Assembly: GCA_963838885.1 (NCBI GenBank)
Contig: CAWITB010000006.1
Coordinates: 186,001 to 250,000, forward strand
Source of the DNA: JAICMB01 sp963838885
GTDB taxonomy: Bacteria; Acidobacteriota; Terriglobia; Bryobacterales; Bryobacteraceae
Reading direction: 5' to 3'
DNA length: 64,000 bases
The notes under the pieces are model-generated. The model saw only the letters and a program-made list of their open reading frames with translations, had not been told where the DNA came from and did no database searches. Each line of letters starts with the position of its first letter. Position 1 is the first letter of the stretch. Both the position numbers and the translations under genes were made by a program. Below are positions 1-8,693 of the stretch, one piece after another.

Positions 1-660
1 GGGACCCGTTTTCAGCGCTTCACGCTCCAGCGTCCAGGTATGGGCGTGCGGCACGAACGCAGCGTTCAGTCCGGCTTCGAGCGCGGGATTGATGTCGGAC
101 TTCGGAGAATTGCCGATCATCCAGGTGAGTTCCGGCGCAATGCCGCGTTCGCGCACCAGCTCGCGATAGGCCGCGGCGTTTTTCTCCTTCACGATCGCCG
201 TATGTCCAAAATAGAGGCCCAGACCGGAGCGGTCGACCTTGAGTTTCTGTTCTTCCGGATCTCCCTTCGTGAACAGGATTAAATCGTGGCGCGCGGATAA
301 ATACTCAAGAGTCTCGGCAACGCCTTCTATAACTTCGATTGGCTGCTCCAGGATTCGCGCCGCGAAGTCGGCTACGCACTCCAAATCCTGGGGCCGGATC
401 TCGCGGTCGACGAGCCGCTCGTAACACTCCCTCAAGCTGCGGCCGAAGTTTTTCGATCCGTAGCCATGGGCCCGGGCATTCACGGCCTCGATGCTATCGA
501 GGACGGCCCGCACCTCCACGGCAGACAGGCTGGAGTGCGCCAGAAATTCGCAAAAGTCTTCAAAGGCCCGCTCGAAATAGATGTTGTTTTCCCACAGCGT
601 GTCGTCGGCGTCGATCAGCAGATTCCGGCGCGCGCCCGCCGCTACGGTGTTGGCGGCCAC
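1..660 (-). CDS. HAD-superfamily hydrolase, 3' end cut by window edge
   Basis: Read on the minus strand from a GTG at 660. The protein begins with a short leader followed by the HAD motif I signature LLIDADDTLW, the nucleophile and acid/base aspartates of a phosphohydrolase. Further on come FTKGDPEEQ (motif II region) and WMIGNSPKSDINPALEAG (motif IV region with the Mg-binding acidic residues), the order expected for a haloacid dehalogenase-type phosphatase. About 220 residues are visible and the C-terminus lies outside the window. The GTG overlaps the end of the upstream Lon-N gene by 19 bp, so the two are probably one transcript. The substrate cannot be told from sequence. Confidence 0.8.
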   Translation of the reverse strand, partial: MAANTVAAGARRNLLIDADDTLWENNIYFERAFEDFCEFLAHSSLSAVEVRAVLDSIEAVNARAHGYGSKNFGRSLRECYERLVDREIRPQDLECVADFAARILEQPIEVIEGVAETLEYLSARHDLILFTKGDPEEQKLKVDRSGLGLYFGHTAIVKEKNAAAYRELVRERGIAPELTWMIGNSPKSDINPALEAGLNAAFVPHAHTWTLEREALKTGP

Positions 661-1271
661 TTTCCATGACCGTTATGCGGCGCCACGCTTCTCACATGCG
701 CGATCCGCCGTTGGCGCACGTTGAACGACGGTAGAAACTCGGCCAGCCTCTTCATGCGCTCCGATTCCGATCGCGTGCCCAGCAGTAATTGACGAAAGTT
801 CAGGTCCGGAAGCGCTTGCGCGAGTTGAAATGAAAGCTGCGGGTCGGTCAGCTCCGGACCCGCGGCTTCTTCCGGCGGATCGATGCGGCACAGGTCGTTG
901 TAGCCGTCGAGAACGCGTTCCTTGATGCCGGGCGGAATCGGCTCGAAGGCCTCGTCGTCGAAGAACTCCACCGCGCCGCGCAAATAAGATTTGTCGTCGT
1001 TCAGCAGGATGATCTCGAAGCGGCGCCGGCCGGCGCCGAGCACATCCATGCGTCCGTCGTCGTATTGTTTCAGCACCTTGTCCACGATTGCCGTGCAGCC
1101 GGTGTTCACAATGCCCTTTTCGCCCGCCAGCACCACGCCAAACTCGCTTTGATTTGCGATCGCCTCGCCAATCATTTCTTTGTAGCGCTCCTCGAAAATG
1201 TGCAATGGCAACGGCGTGCGCGGGAACAATACGACGTTCAACGGGAAAAGCGGCAGAAGCTGCTGTTCCAT
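642..1271 (-). CDS. Lon N-terminal substrate-binding-domain protein
   Basis: A 209-residue protein starting MEQQLLPLFPLNVVLFPRTPLPLH, the hallmark of the Lon protease N-terminal (LON/PUA-like) domain. It has no AAA+ or protease domain, so it is a stand-alone LON-domain protein. In the family this fold binds substrates or partners; the specific role is unknown. An open frame runs on upstream of 1271, but the family N-terminus fits this ATG. The gene is divergent from the SDR gene at 1342 and its end overlaps the HAD gene by 19 bp. The promoters of both directions must lie in the 70 bp between 1272 and 1341. Confidence 0.85.
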   Translation of the reverse strand: MEQQLLPLFPLNVVLFPRTPLPLHIFEERYKEMIGEAIANQSEFGVVLAGEKGIVNTGCTAIVDKVLKQYDDGRMDVLGAGRRRFEIILLNDDKSYLRGAVEFFDDEAFEPIPPGIKERVLDGYNDLCRIDPPEEAAGPELTDPQLSFQLAQALPDLNFRQLLLGTRSESERMKRLAEFLPSFNVRQRRIAHVRSVAPHNGHGKWPPTP

Positions 1272-1341
1272 GTGTACTATTATGGCGTTTTTGCGGAACA
1301 TCACGGCGCAGCGCGCAAGCGTCGCCGTTTTGGTGTTAATA

Positions 1342-2118
1342 ATGCGGATCGACGGTAAGGTTGTGGTGATCACGGGAGCGTCGGAGGGCATCGGCGCCGC
1401 GTGCGCGCAAGCATTCGGGAAGCGGGGGGCCAAGCTGGTTTTAACGGCGCGATCGGCCGGCAAGCTCGCGAGCGCCGGCGGCCAGGGCGCCGTGACCATC
1501 GCGGGCGACATTACGTCGGCCGGGACCCGGACAGCGGTGATCGAAGGCGCTCTCGAGCGCTTTGGAAGGATCGACATTCTGATCAACAATGCGGGCATTG
1601 GGTTGTACGCTCCGGCATGGTCGGCTCCGATGGAGGATGTGCGGCGCATGTTCGAGTTGAACTTTTTCGCGCCGCTCGAAATGACGCAACTCGCGGTGGC
1701 GGTAATGCGCCGGCAACGGCAAGGGACCATCGTGAACGTCGGATCGATCGCCGGCAAAGTGACGCTGCCGTGGTTTACTCTGTACTCCGCTTCGAAATAC
1801 GCTCTCGGATCGCTCACCGACGGGCTGCGGATGGAGTTGAAGCGCGATGGCATCCACGCCATTGCCGTGTGTCCGGGGTACGTGGAGACGGGCTTTCAAG
1901 AACACGTCCTTGCAGGCAAGCCTCCGTCCGCCGTACGCCGCAGCCGTACCTTTAAGATCACGGCGGGCCAATGCGCCGACGCGATTGCGCGTGGAGTGGA
2001 GCGAAATGCCCGTACCGTGGTTACGCCCCGCGCCGGCTGGCTGTTCATTATGATGGAACGATTGCTCCCGGGCATCGTGGACGCGCAAATGACACGCCTG
2101 TACCGCTCCTCCAATTGA
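1342..2118 (+). CDS. Short-chain dehydrogenase/reductase (SDR)
   Basis: About 258 residues with the classical SDR layout: N-terminal TGxxxGIG cofactor motif (ITGASEGIGAA, residues ~10-20), NNAG (~82), catalytic Ser in VGSIAGK and the YxxxK pair in YSASKYA (~148-152). It should be a cytosolic NAD(P)-dependent oxidoreductase of unknown substrate. The ATG at 1342 is preferred over longer in-frame starts because it puts the Rossmann motif at the usual distance from the N-terminus. Its stop is 2 bp before the shikimate kinase ATG, so it probably forms an operon with the next two genes. Confidence 0.85.
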   Translation: MRIDGKVVVITGASEGIGAACAQAFGKRGAKLVLTARSAGKLASAGGQGAVTIAGDITSAGTRTAVIEGALERFGRIDILINNAGIGLYAPAWSAPMEDVRRMFELNFFAPLEMTQLAVAVMRRQRQGTIVNVGSIAGKVTLPWFTLYSASKYALGSLTDGLRMELKRDGIHAIAVCPGYVETGFQEHVLAGKPPSAVRRSRTFKITAGQCADAIARGVERNARTVVTPRAGWLFIMMERLLPGIVDAQMTRLYRSSN

Positions 2119-2120
2119 CC

Positions 2121-2648
2121 ATGATTCTTAAGCTGAAGCGCACGCCCGGCATCTACCTGGTCGGCTTCATGGCGTCGGGCAAAACGACCATCGGGCGCCT
2201 GCTCGCGGACGAGCTGGGGTGGAACTTTGGCGATCTCGACGAGGATATCGAGGCCGAGCAGGGCACGACCATCGCGAACATTTTTGAATCGCTGGGCGAG
2301 GAGCAGTTTCGAGTGATGGAAAGCGCTGCCATTATGAAGCGCGTGCGGCTGATCGAGCGGGGCCGTCCCATGGTCGTGGCGCTCGGCGGGGGCACGTTCA
2401 CCCATGAAAAGAGCTATCAGATTATCGAGAACAATGGCATTTCGGTGTGGCTGGACTGCCCCTATGCGACCATCCGCGAACGTATCGGGCAAGCTTCGCA
2501 TCGGCCGCTGGCGCGCGATCCGAAAAAACTTCGAGAGCTTTACGACGCCCGCCGGGACGCTTACGCCCGGGCCGATTTCCGCATCGAGATCGGCGGGGAC
2601 GATCCGGCTCCGGTGGTACAGAGCATTCTCGCTCTGCCGATATTCTGA
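2121..2648 (+). CDS. aroK: Shikimate kinase
   Basis: 175 residues, the usual size for AroK/AroL. It catalyses ATP-dependent 3-phosphorylation of shikimate in the chorismate pathway. Visible motifs are the Walker A loop GFMASGKTT (~14-22), the shikimate-binding acidic stretch DLDEDIE (~39-45), the ALGGGT glycine motif (~88) and the lid arginine region ASHRPLARD (~125). The ATG at 2121 sits 2 bp after the SDR stop, and the glycerate kinase starts directly after its TGA, giving an SDR-aroK-glycerate kinase operon. Confidence 0.92.
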   Translation: MILKLKRTPGIYLVGFMASGKTTIGRLLADELGWNFGDLDEDIEAEQGTTIANIFESLGEEQFRVMESAAIMKRVRLIERGRPMVVALGGGTFTHEKSYQIIENNGISVWLDCPYATIRERIGQASHRPLARDPKKLRELYDARRDAYARADFRIEIGGDDPAPVVQSILALPIF

Positions 2649-3941
2649 ATGGCCAGCCGCCGGGTCGCGACGTCCCGCGTGGCCGCGCTAAAAATTTTCC
2701 GCGCCGCATTGAAGGCCGCGGACGCACGCCAGGCAGTCTTGCGCCGCGCGCGGGTTCAAAACGGAACGCTAATCGCCGGTCGCCGGCGTTATCGGCTCGA
2801 TCGTTACGAAAACATCTATGTTCTCGGCGCGGGCAAGGCGAGCGCCACGATGGCGCAGGCCGTCGAGAGGCTCCTTGGAAAACGTATCTCCGCGGGGCTA
2901 ATCAATGTCAAATACGGCCACACGGCGCTCTTGCGCCGCATCGAATTGAACGAGTGCGGACATCCCGTTCCCGATGAGAACGGCGTGCGCGGAACGAAGA
3001 GGATGCTCGAGATCGCGCGAGCGGCCGAGGTGAGAGATCTTGTAATCTGTCTTATCTCCGGCGGAGCATCGTCGCTGACGCCGTGCCCCGCGCCTCCGGT
3101 CACGCTCGAGCAGAAGCAGCGCATCACGTCCGAGCTGTTGCGTTGCGGCGCGAATATTCACGAGATCAACACCGTCCGCAAGCATCTTTCGGAGTTTAAG
3201 GGGGGCCATTTAGCGGAAGCTGCGGCTCCTGCGACGGTGCTTGCGCTAATTCTTTCCGACGTGATCGGGGACGATCTCGACGTGATTGGCTCCGGACCGA
3301 CCGTCCCGGACCGCTCCACGATCGCGGATGCGCAACGTGTGGTCGAGCATTACGGAATCCCCGCGCCGCCGTTCACGGCGACGCCTAAACCGTCGAGCCC
3401 CGCATTTGAGCGCGTGGAGAATGTCGTGGTGGGCAGCAATGCGCTGGCGGTCGCGGCGGCCCAGAGCGAGGCGCGCCGGCTGGGTTACCGGACAATGCTA
3501 CTGTCGACCTTCATCGAAGGTGAGACGAGGGAGGTGGCGCGCGTTCATGCGGCTGTTGCAAAGGAAGTCTTGGCGAGCGGACATCCGCTGCGACCGCCTG
3601 CTTGCGTCATCTCCGGAGGCGAGACGACGGTTACGATCCGCGGCGAAGGTCTGGGCGGGCGCAATCAGGAATTTGTACTCGCCGCCGCAATCGACATTGA
3701 TGGCCTCGACGAAATTACTGTTCTCAGCGGGGGTACGGATGGCAGCGACGGTCCCACCGACGCCGCAGGCGCGGTCGCGGATGGAGCGACCCTGCGCCGC
3801 GCGCGCGAAGTGCGAATCGATGCCGCGCAGTCGCTCGCAGCGAACGATTCTTACCATTTCTTCGAAGCGCTGGGCGACCTGGTGAAGACCGGCCCGACGG
3901 GTACGAACGTAATGGATGTGCGAATTTTATTGATCTCGTAA
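2649..3941 (+). CDS. Glycerate 2-kinase, MOFRL family
   Basis: 430 residues. The N-terminal half matches the DUF4147 glycerate kinase domain (VLGAGKASATMAQA at ~57; LISGGASSLTPCPAPPVTLEQK at ~135) and the C-terminal half is a MOFRL domain (ISGGETTVTIRGEGLGGRNQEF at ~320; GTDGSDGPTDAAGA at ~362). The family phosphorylates D-glycerate to 2-phosphoglycerate, feeding the serine, glyoxylate or hydroxypyruvate routes into lower glycolysis. The ATG abuts the aroK stop with no gap, implying translational coupling. Confidence 0.9.
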   Translation: MASRRVATSRVAALKIFRAALKAADARQAVLRRARVQNGTLIAGRRRYRLDRYENIYVLGAGKASATMAQAVERLLGKRISAGLINVKYGHTALLRRIELNECGHPVPDENGVRGTKRMLEIARAAEVRDLVICLISGGASSLTPCPAPPVTLEQKQRITSELLRCGANIHEINTVRKHLSEFKGGHLAEAAAPATVLALILSDVIGDDLDVIGSGPTVPDRSTIADAQRVVEHYGIPAPPFTATPKPSSPAFERVENVVVGSNALAVAAAQSEARRLGYRTMLLSTFIEGETREVARVHAAVAKEVLASGHPLRPPACVISGGETTVTIRGEGLGGRNQEFVLAAAIDIDGLDEITVLSGGTDGSDGPTDAAGAVADGATLRRAREVRIDAAQSLAANDSYHFFEALGDLVKTGPTGTNVMDVRILLIS

Positions 3942-3968
3942 CATTTATCTCGTAACAACGCCGTGCGC

Positions 3969-5252
3969 CTATTCAGCCGCGGCGCAGTCCTCCAGCTTGC
4001 GGCGGAGAAAACGGCGCTCCGGCTCGGAGCAGCGCAGCTCTAGCGCGTCGCGGAAGCAGGCGGCGGCTTCAGGCGCACGGCCGAGCTCGAGGAGCAGGTG
4101 GCCGCGAACGGCAAGGAAAAGATAATAGTCGCGGAGTTTGGGGTCGTTCTCCAGCGGTTCGAGAGCCGTCAAACCCGCGGCAGGTCCGTGGATTTTCGCG
4201 AGGGCGACGGCGCGGTTTAACGCCGTGACCGGCGATGGGTTGAGGGCGTGAAGCTGATCGTACAGGCGCAGGATAAGGGGCCACTCGATGGAGGCAGCCG
4301 AGGGAGCGCGGGCGTGGGTTGCGGCAATAGCTGCCTGGACGTGGTATTCGGATACTTCATCGCCGGCCATAGACCGGTCGAAATGCTGAAAACCGAGCGC
4401 GATGAGGTGCGGATCCCAGCGCGCATGGTCCTGGTCTTCGAGCAGCACGAGGTCGCCCGATTCATCGACGCGGGCGGGCAGGCGGGCGGCCTGAAGGGCA
4501 ATAAGAGCAACCAACGCGTGGACGCGCGGCGTCGCGATCGAGGACGACGCCATGAGACGGGCTAGCCGCAAAGCTTCCATGCAGAGATCCTGCCTGATGA
4601 GTTGTTCGCCTTCGTGCGAGGCATAACCTTCGTTGAACATCAGATACACAACATCGAGTACGGAATCCAGGCGGCGCGCGAGATCGGCCCCGGCAGGCAT
4701 TTCGAGAACGATCCGCCGCTCCCGGATGTGGCGCTTGGCGCGCACGAGCCGTTGCGCAATGGCGGCTTCATCGGAGAGAAATGCGCGAGCGATTTCGCGC
4801 ACGCTGAAGCCGCCGGCGGTCTTCAGGCTTAGAGCGACGCTGGCGTCGCGCGGGATCTCGGGATGGCAGCACATGAAGATCATGCGCAACTCGTCGTCGC
4901 GCAGGCGGTCCTGCATGTGCGAGGCTCCGGCGGACTCGGAATGGCGGGAGAGTTCAGCGGCAATGGCTTCGGTTTTGTCGCGGGCGAGGCGGCTCCGGCG
5001 GAGGGAGTCGATAGCGGCGTTGTGGGCGGCGCGGAAAAGCCAGGCGGGCGCGTTTTCGGGCACTCCGTTGAGCGGCCAGGATTCGAGCGCTCGCAGCATG
5101 GCTTCCTGGACGGCCTCTTCGGCGAGATCGAGATGCGCCGGGCCGAGCACGCCCGCAAGATGCGAAACGATGCGCCCGGCCTGGTGACGGAATAAATGTT
5201 GAAGAAGGACGCCGACCCGTGGCGCGGCGTCCTCATCTTCGAGAGACGTCAC
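3969..5252 (-). CDS. ECF42-type RNA polymerase sigma factor with C-terminal extension
   Basis: 427 residues. The first ~180 carry the sigma-70 region 2 (HLDLAEEAVQEAMLRALESWP...PAWLFRAAHNAAIDSLRR) and region 4 (SVREIARAFLSDEAAIAQRLVRAKRHIRE). The remaining ~240 form a helical, TPR-like extension (LDVVYLMFNEGY, ALNRAVALAKIHGPAAGL). That arrangement, and the overlap with a DGPF/YCII gene, is the signature of the ECF42 group, which has no classical anti-sigma factor. The GTG start overlaps the stop of the DGPF gene by four bases (GTGA), so translation is coupled. Target promoters are unknown. Confidence 0.9.
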   Translation of the reverse strand: MTSLEDEDAAPRVGVLLQHLFRHQAGRIVSHLAGVLGPAHLDLAEEAVQEAMLRALESWPLNGVPENAPAWLFRAAHNAAIDSLRRSRLARDKTEAIAAELSRHSESAGASHMQDRLRDDELRMIFMCCHPEIPRDASVALSLKTAGGFSVREIARAFLSDEAAIAQRLVRAKRHIRERRIVLEMPAGADLARRLDSVLDVVYLMFNEGYASHEGEQLIRQDLCMEALRLARLMASSSIATPRVHALVALIALQAARLPARVDESGDLVLLEDQDHARWDPHLIALGFQHFDRSMAGDEVSEYHVQAAIAATHARAPSAASIEWPLILRLYDQLHALNPSPVTALNRAVALAKIHGPAAGLTALEPLENDPKLRDYYLFLAVRGHLLLELGRAPEAAACFRDALELRCSEPERRFLRRKLEDCAAAE

Positions 5253-5590
5253 ATGCTCCAGAGTTCACGCACCTCTATTGTGCCGCCATATTGGAGGTGC
5301 GGGTGATCGAGCGTACGCTTGACGGCTTCGTCGAAATCGGCGGCTTCGATAGCATAGTAGCCGCCGAGGACTTCCTTCGATTCGCCGAAAGGGCCGTCGG
5401 TGACGCGGGCCTGACCGCTTTTGTTCGGACGGATGACCCGGCCCGGACCACCTTTCAAGCGGCGCGAACCAATCATGAACGGCTTCTTGGTCCAGGCCAT
5501 GTATTTCTCGAGCGCCGCCTGCATTTCCTCGGGGCTTAGCTTTTCAAAGCCGGAAGGATTTTCGTAGAGCAGAAGTATGTATTGAGGCAT
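5249..5590 (-). CDS. DGPF/YCII-domain protein, partner of the ECF42 sigma factor
   Basis: 113 residues of the YCII-related fold: MPQYILLLYENP at the N-terminus and the diagnostic VTDGPFGESKEVLGGYYAIEA motif in the middle. Members are small cytosolic alpha/beta barrels. Genes of this kind lie next to ECF42 sigma factors and are thought to take part in the same signalling, but the chemistry is unproven. A clear AAAGGAG ribosome-binding site precedes the ATG at 5590. It lies 14 bp after the secreted protein gene at 5604, so all three minus-strand genes form one operon. Confidence 0.9.
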   Translation of the reverse strand: MPQYILLLYENPSGFEKLSPEEMQAALEKYMAWTKKPFMIGSRRLKGGPGRVIRPNKSGQARVTDGPFGESKEVLGGYYAIEAADFDEAVKRTLDHPHLQYGGTIEVRELWSM

Positions 5591-5603
5591 TGTTTTTTCT
5601 CCT

Positions 5604-6119
5604 TTATCGGATGCGAGTGTATTGGAATGTTACGTTCATTTTTGGCTTGCCGTTTTCATAAAACGACCATAGGCTCGTGAAGCGGCCATGATCGGGCGGC
5701 GTGATGACGATGTTATGCATGTGGCCGGAAGCGGGAGTGGGCAGGTTGGCGGCGTCGAGAAAATCGAAGGCGATTTCCCCGCTTGCGGGATCGAGGCCGC
5801 GGGCCGTCATGCGGGGCTGATTGCCCATCATGCAGTAATGCGTAAGCAGCAGGCGGTCGCCGTCGACGCTATAGACGGTCATCATAGGGGGCATGACGCC
5901 AATGGCGTCGCGCTCGACCAGCGCGGAGCCGCCGGCAATCAACTCGAAGCTGGTATGGACCTTGCCTCTGTCCGTGTCGGCCTCCCATTCGCCCACTAGC
6001 GTCTTGAGACGGGCGAAAGCTGCCGAGGCATCATTAAGTTGATCGTTGTTGCGGCTGGCGGCCACGCTTGCGAGCGGCGCCAGAATCAGAGTTGCGGTGA
6101 GAAGAAGGTTGGTTTTCAT
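5604..6119 (-). CDS. Secreted DUF1579-like protein
   Basis: 171 residues. The start at 6119 is fixed by an AAAGGAGA ribosome-binding site and a signal peptide (MKTNLLLTATLILAPLASVAAS). The mature part contains LVGEWEADTDRGKVHTSFE, GGSALVER and ITPPDHGRFTSLWSFYENG, resembling small exported beta-rich proteins often found next to ECF42/DGPF pairs. I do not recognise a defined activity. It is first in the operon leading to the DGPF and sigma genes, so it may be a sensor or an output of that regulon. Confidence 0.7.
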   Translation of the reverse strand: MKTNLLLTATLILAPLASVAASRNNDQLNDASAAFARLKTLVGEWEADTDRGKVHTSFELIAGGSALVERDAIGVMPPMMTVYSVDGDRLLLTHYCMMGNQPRMTARGLDPASGEIAFDFLDAANLPTPASGHMHNIVITPPDHGRFTSLWSFYENGKPKMNVTFQYTRIR

Positions 6120-6255
6120 TGGGTCTCCTTTCGTCTTGCACTCTAATAACGAATGAGTACGACGAAAATCGACAGGATGTGACAATTTTTTTGCAGCTGT
6201 TTTGAGCGGACAGGCCCGTACAGCGCGCGGCCGTTCGATCAAGGAGACTAGTATT

Positions 6256-8037
6256 GTGAATCCAGCGGCCGAGTACGCGCGGCGACTCAATGACCGGAAC
6301 GCGGCGCAACAACGGTTTGACACGCTTCACCACCGAATCGGGAACGCCCGGCTGGCAGTCGGCGTCGTGGCCGTTGTACTCGGGTTTTTCGTGTTCGGGA
6401 AGCCGACGATCTCGCCGTTGTGGATAGTCATTCCGATCGTCGTGTTCGTCGCGCTGGCGTGGTGGCATGCGCGCGTGATCCACGGACGCGATGGCGCGGG
6501 GCGGGCGGCCCGCTTCTATCAAAAGGGCATCGAAAGAATCGAGAATCGCTGGATGGGTAATGGAGAATCGGGCGAGCGCTACCGCGAGCCGGACCATGTG
6601 TATGCCGACGACCTCGATCTGTTCGGCCGCGGCTCACTGTTCGAGCTTCTGTCGACCGCGCGAACACAGGCCGGTGAAGCTACGCTGGCAAGCTGGCTCA
6701 AAGCGCCCGCGTGTCGCGAAGAGGCGCTAGCGCGACAAAAGGCCGTTGCGGAATTGCGCGATCAGCTCGATCTTCGCGAAGCTCTGGCGGGAGTGGCGGA
6801 GGCGGTGCGGTCGAATGTCGACGATACGGCGCTTGCGGTTTGGGGCGAAGAGCCGCGCGTGACGTTCGCTCGCGGAACACGCGCGCTGGCGCTCATCATA
6901 GTGGCTGCGGTCCTGATTACTTTCGCCTTGTATATGGCGGACGTCACATCGAGGCTGGCTTTCCTGGCCGCGATCCTGATTGAATGCTGTATCGGTTTCG
7001 CGTTGCGGCCCAAGGTGAAACAGATCATCGAAGCCGCGGAACGTCCCGCGCGCGATCTGGATCTGCTCTCGGACGTTTTGCGCTGTATCGAAGTGCACAA
7101 GTTTGCGTCGCCGCTGCTGCGCGCTATTCGAGCGAAGCTAGAGACCAAGGGTGAGCCGGCCTCGCGACAGATCCGGCGTCTGCACACGCTGATGCGCCGG
7201 CTCGACGAGCGGGGCAACCAGTTCTTCGCTCCCATTGCGGCGGCAGTGCTGTGGGGAACGCAGTTGTCGATGGCCGTCGAGAAATGGCGGGATCGCTCGG
7301 GCCGCTCTATAAGGCGCTGGCTCGATGCGGCCGGCGAGTTCGAGGCGCTCTCTTCTTTCGCGGCCTACAGTTTCGAGCATCCCAACGATCCGTTCCCCAT
7401 TCTCGATGATCGCAAAGCCTGGCTCGATGCTAAAGGTCTGGGTCATCCTCTGCTGCCCGAAGCGACTTTCGTTAGAAACGACGTGCGCCTGGGCGGCGAA
7501 CTGCGGCTCTTGATCGTCAGCGGGTCGAATATGTCGGGGAAGAGCACGCTGCTGCGGTCGATCGGACTCAATACAGTGCTGGCGTGGGCAGGCGCGCCGG
7601 TGCGCGCGGAGCGGTTCGAAGTTTCGGCCTTGCAAGTGGGAGCGTCGCTGCGGATTGTCGACTCGCTCCAGGACGGCCGCTCGAAATTCTACGCCGAGAT
7701 CACGCGCCTGCGCCAGATCATGGACCTTGCGGGTGGAGATCGCACGCTGCTGTTTCTGGTGGACGAGATGCTGAGCGGCACGAATTCTCACGACCGGCGC
7801 ATCGGGGCCGAAGCCCTGGTGCGGACGCTGGTTGAGCGCGGAGCAATTGGAATCGTCACGACCCACGATCTGGCGCTGGCCCACATCGCAGAGGGGCTGG
7901 GGGCGCGCGCCTTGAATGTGCACTTCTCCGACACCATCGCCGACGGGCGCTTGAATTTCGATTTTCGTCTGCGGCCCGGCGTCGTCGAGCACAGCAACGC
8001 GCTCGAGCTGATGCGCTCGGTGGGATTGCAGGTGTGA
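6256..8037 (+). CDS. Membrane-anchored MutS-family ATPase
   Basis: 593 residues. The start is a GTG at 6256, chosen because AAGGAGA sits 8 bp upstream; no ATG gives a better start. Residues ~45-90 hold two hydrophobic segments (LAVGVVAVVLGFFVF and LWIVIPIVVFVALAWW) and a second pair lies at ~210-250 (ALALIIVAAVLITFALYM; LAFLAAILIECCIGFAL). The C-terminal ~200 residues are the MutS ATPase domain V: Walker A SGSNMSGKSTLLR (~425), Walker B LFLVDEMLSGTNSHDR (~500) and VTTHDL (~535). Mismatch-recognition domain I is absent, so canonical repair is unlikely. It belongs to the membrane-bound MutS-like group whose job is not established. Confidence 0.85.
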   Translation: MNPAAEYARRLNDRNAAQQRFDTLHHRIGNARLAVGVVAVVLGFFVFGKPTISPLWIVIPIVVFVALAWWHARVIHGRDGAGRAARFYQKGIERIENRWMGNGESGERYREPDHVYADDLDLFGRGSLFELLSTARTQAGEATLASWLKAPACREEALARQKAVAELRDQLDLREALAGVAEAVRSNVDDTALAVWGEEPRVTFARGTRALALIIVAAVLITFALYMADVTSRLAFLAAILIECCIGFALRPKVKQIIEAAERPARDLDLLSDVLRCIEVHKFASPLLRAIRAKLETKGEPASRQIRRLHTLMRRLDERGNQFFAPIAAAVLWGTQLSMAVEKWRDRSGRSIRRWLDAAGEFEALSSFAAYSFEHPNDPFPILDDRKAWLDAKGLGHPLLPEATFVRNDVRLGGELRLLIVSGSNMSGKSTLLRSIGLNTVLAWAGAPVRAERFEVSALQVGASLRIVDSLQDGRSKFYAEITRLRQIMDLAGGDRTLLFLVDEMLSGTNSHDRRIGAEALVRTLVERGAIGIVTTHDLALAHIAEGLGARALNVHFSDTIADGRLNFDFRLRPGVVEHSNALELMRSVGLQV

Positions 8038-8041
8038 GGCG

Positions 8042-8661
8042 TTATTCCGTTTCCCGAACAACCTTTAGGCGAGCTCGCAACTCAGGCGTGAGCTTGTTCT
8101 CGACTTCGGGCGTAATCAGCCCGGCGGCATCCATGGCGCGGATGTGTACGTGGTCTTTATCGCGGTAAGAACTTAGCTTCATCCGCCGCCAGATCGGGCA
8201 GTGGGATCACGAACACCTCGTTTCCGTGAATTCGCTTTCGTTCCGGATTGATCGAGGGGTGTGGGGCTGCCTGCTCCGGACGGACCTTCTCTCCGGCAAA
8301 GAGCAGATGCACGGCATTTCTGTCGCTGTTGGTATGGCCGTACAAGAGCATATCCATTCCGGCGGCGTGACGAAAGCGGAAGCCGACCTTGGCGGCAATT
8401 GCTTCGATTCGCTCCAGATCGGCGCGGCGCACCAACAGATCGATGTCTCGCGTCAGTACAGAGTGCTCCGGGTCGGCCTCTTCGACCTAAATCAGCACAG
8501 CCATGCCGCCGATCAGTTCGTGGATGATGTTCTCAGCGCTCAGCGCGTCCGCGATCTTTGCGCAAAATATCGACGAGCTCGAACAGGCGTTCTTCAAAGA
8601 ACGTGTTTACGGCTTCTCCTTTGCGTGCGGCATCGGCAAGGAACTCACCGAAACTGAGCAT
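8042..8661 (-). pseudogene. Decayed nucleotidyltransferase-like gene
   Basis: Minus-strand remnant. It starts at 8661 (MLSFGEFLADAARKGE), shifts frame near 8545, has a TAG at 8487-8489 inside GGMAVLI*VEEADPEHSVL, continues through TRDIDLLVRRADLERIEAIA and VHLLFAGEKVRPE, then shifts again near 8180 before RMKLSSYRDKDHVHIRAMDAAGLI. The order resembles small nucleotidyltransferases of the AbiEii/toxin-like group with a GG and DxD-like core. Two frameshifts plus a nonsense codon make it a true pseudogene. It is convergent with the MutS-like gene and divergent from the GH16 gene. Confidence 0.7.
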
Positions 8662-8693
8662 AGCGGTTAGATACTATCATCGATGGCCATCAT

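Noticed and set aside
8487..8489. In-frame TAG in the nucleotidyltransferase read as possible pyrrolysine or read-through
   Set aside because: The same gene has two frameshifts, so ordinary decay explains it.
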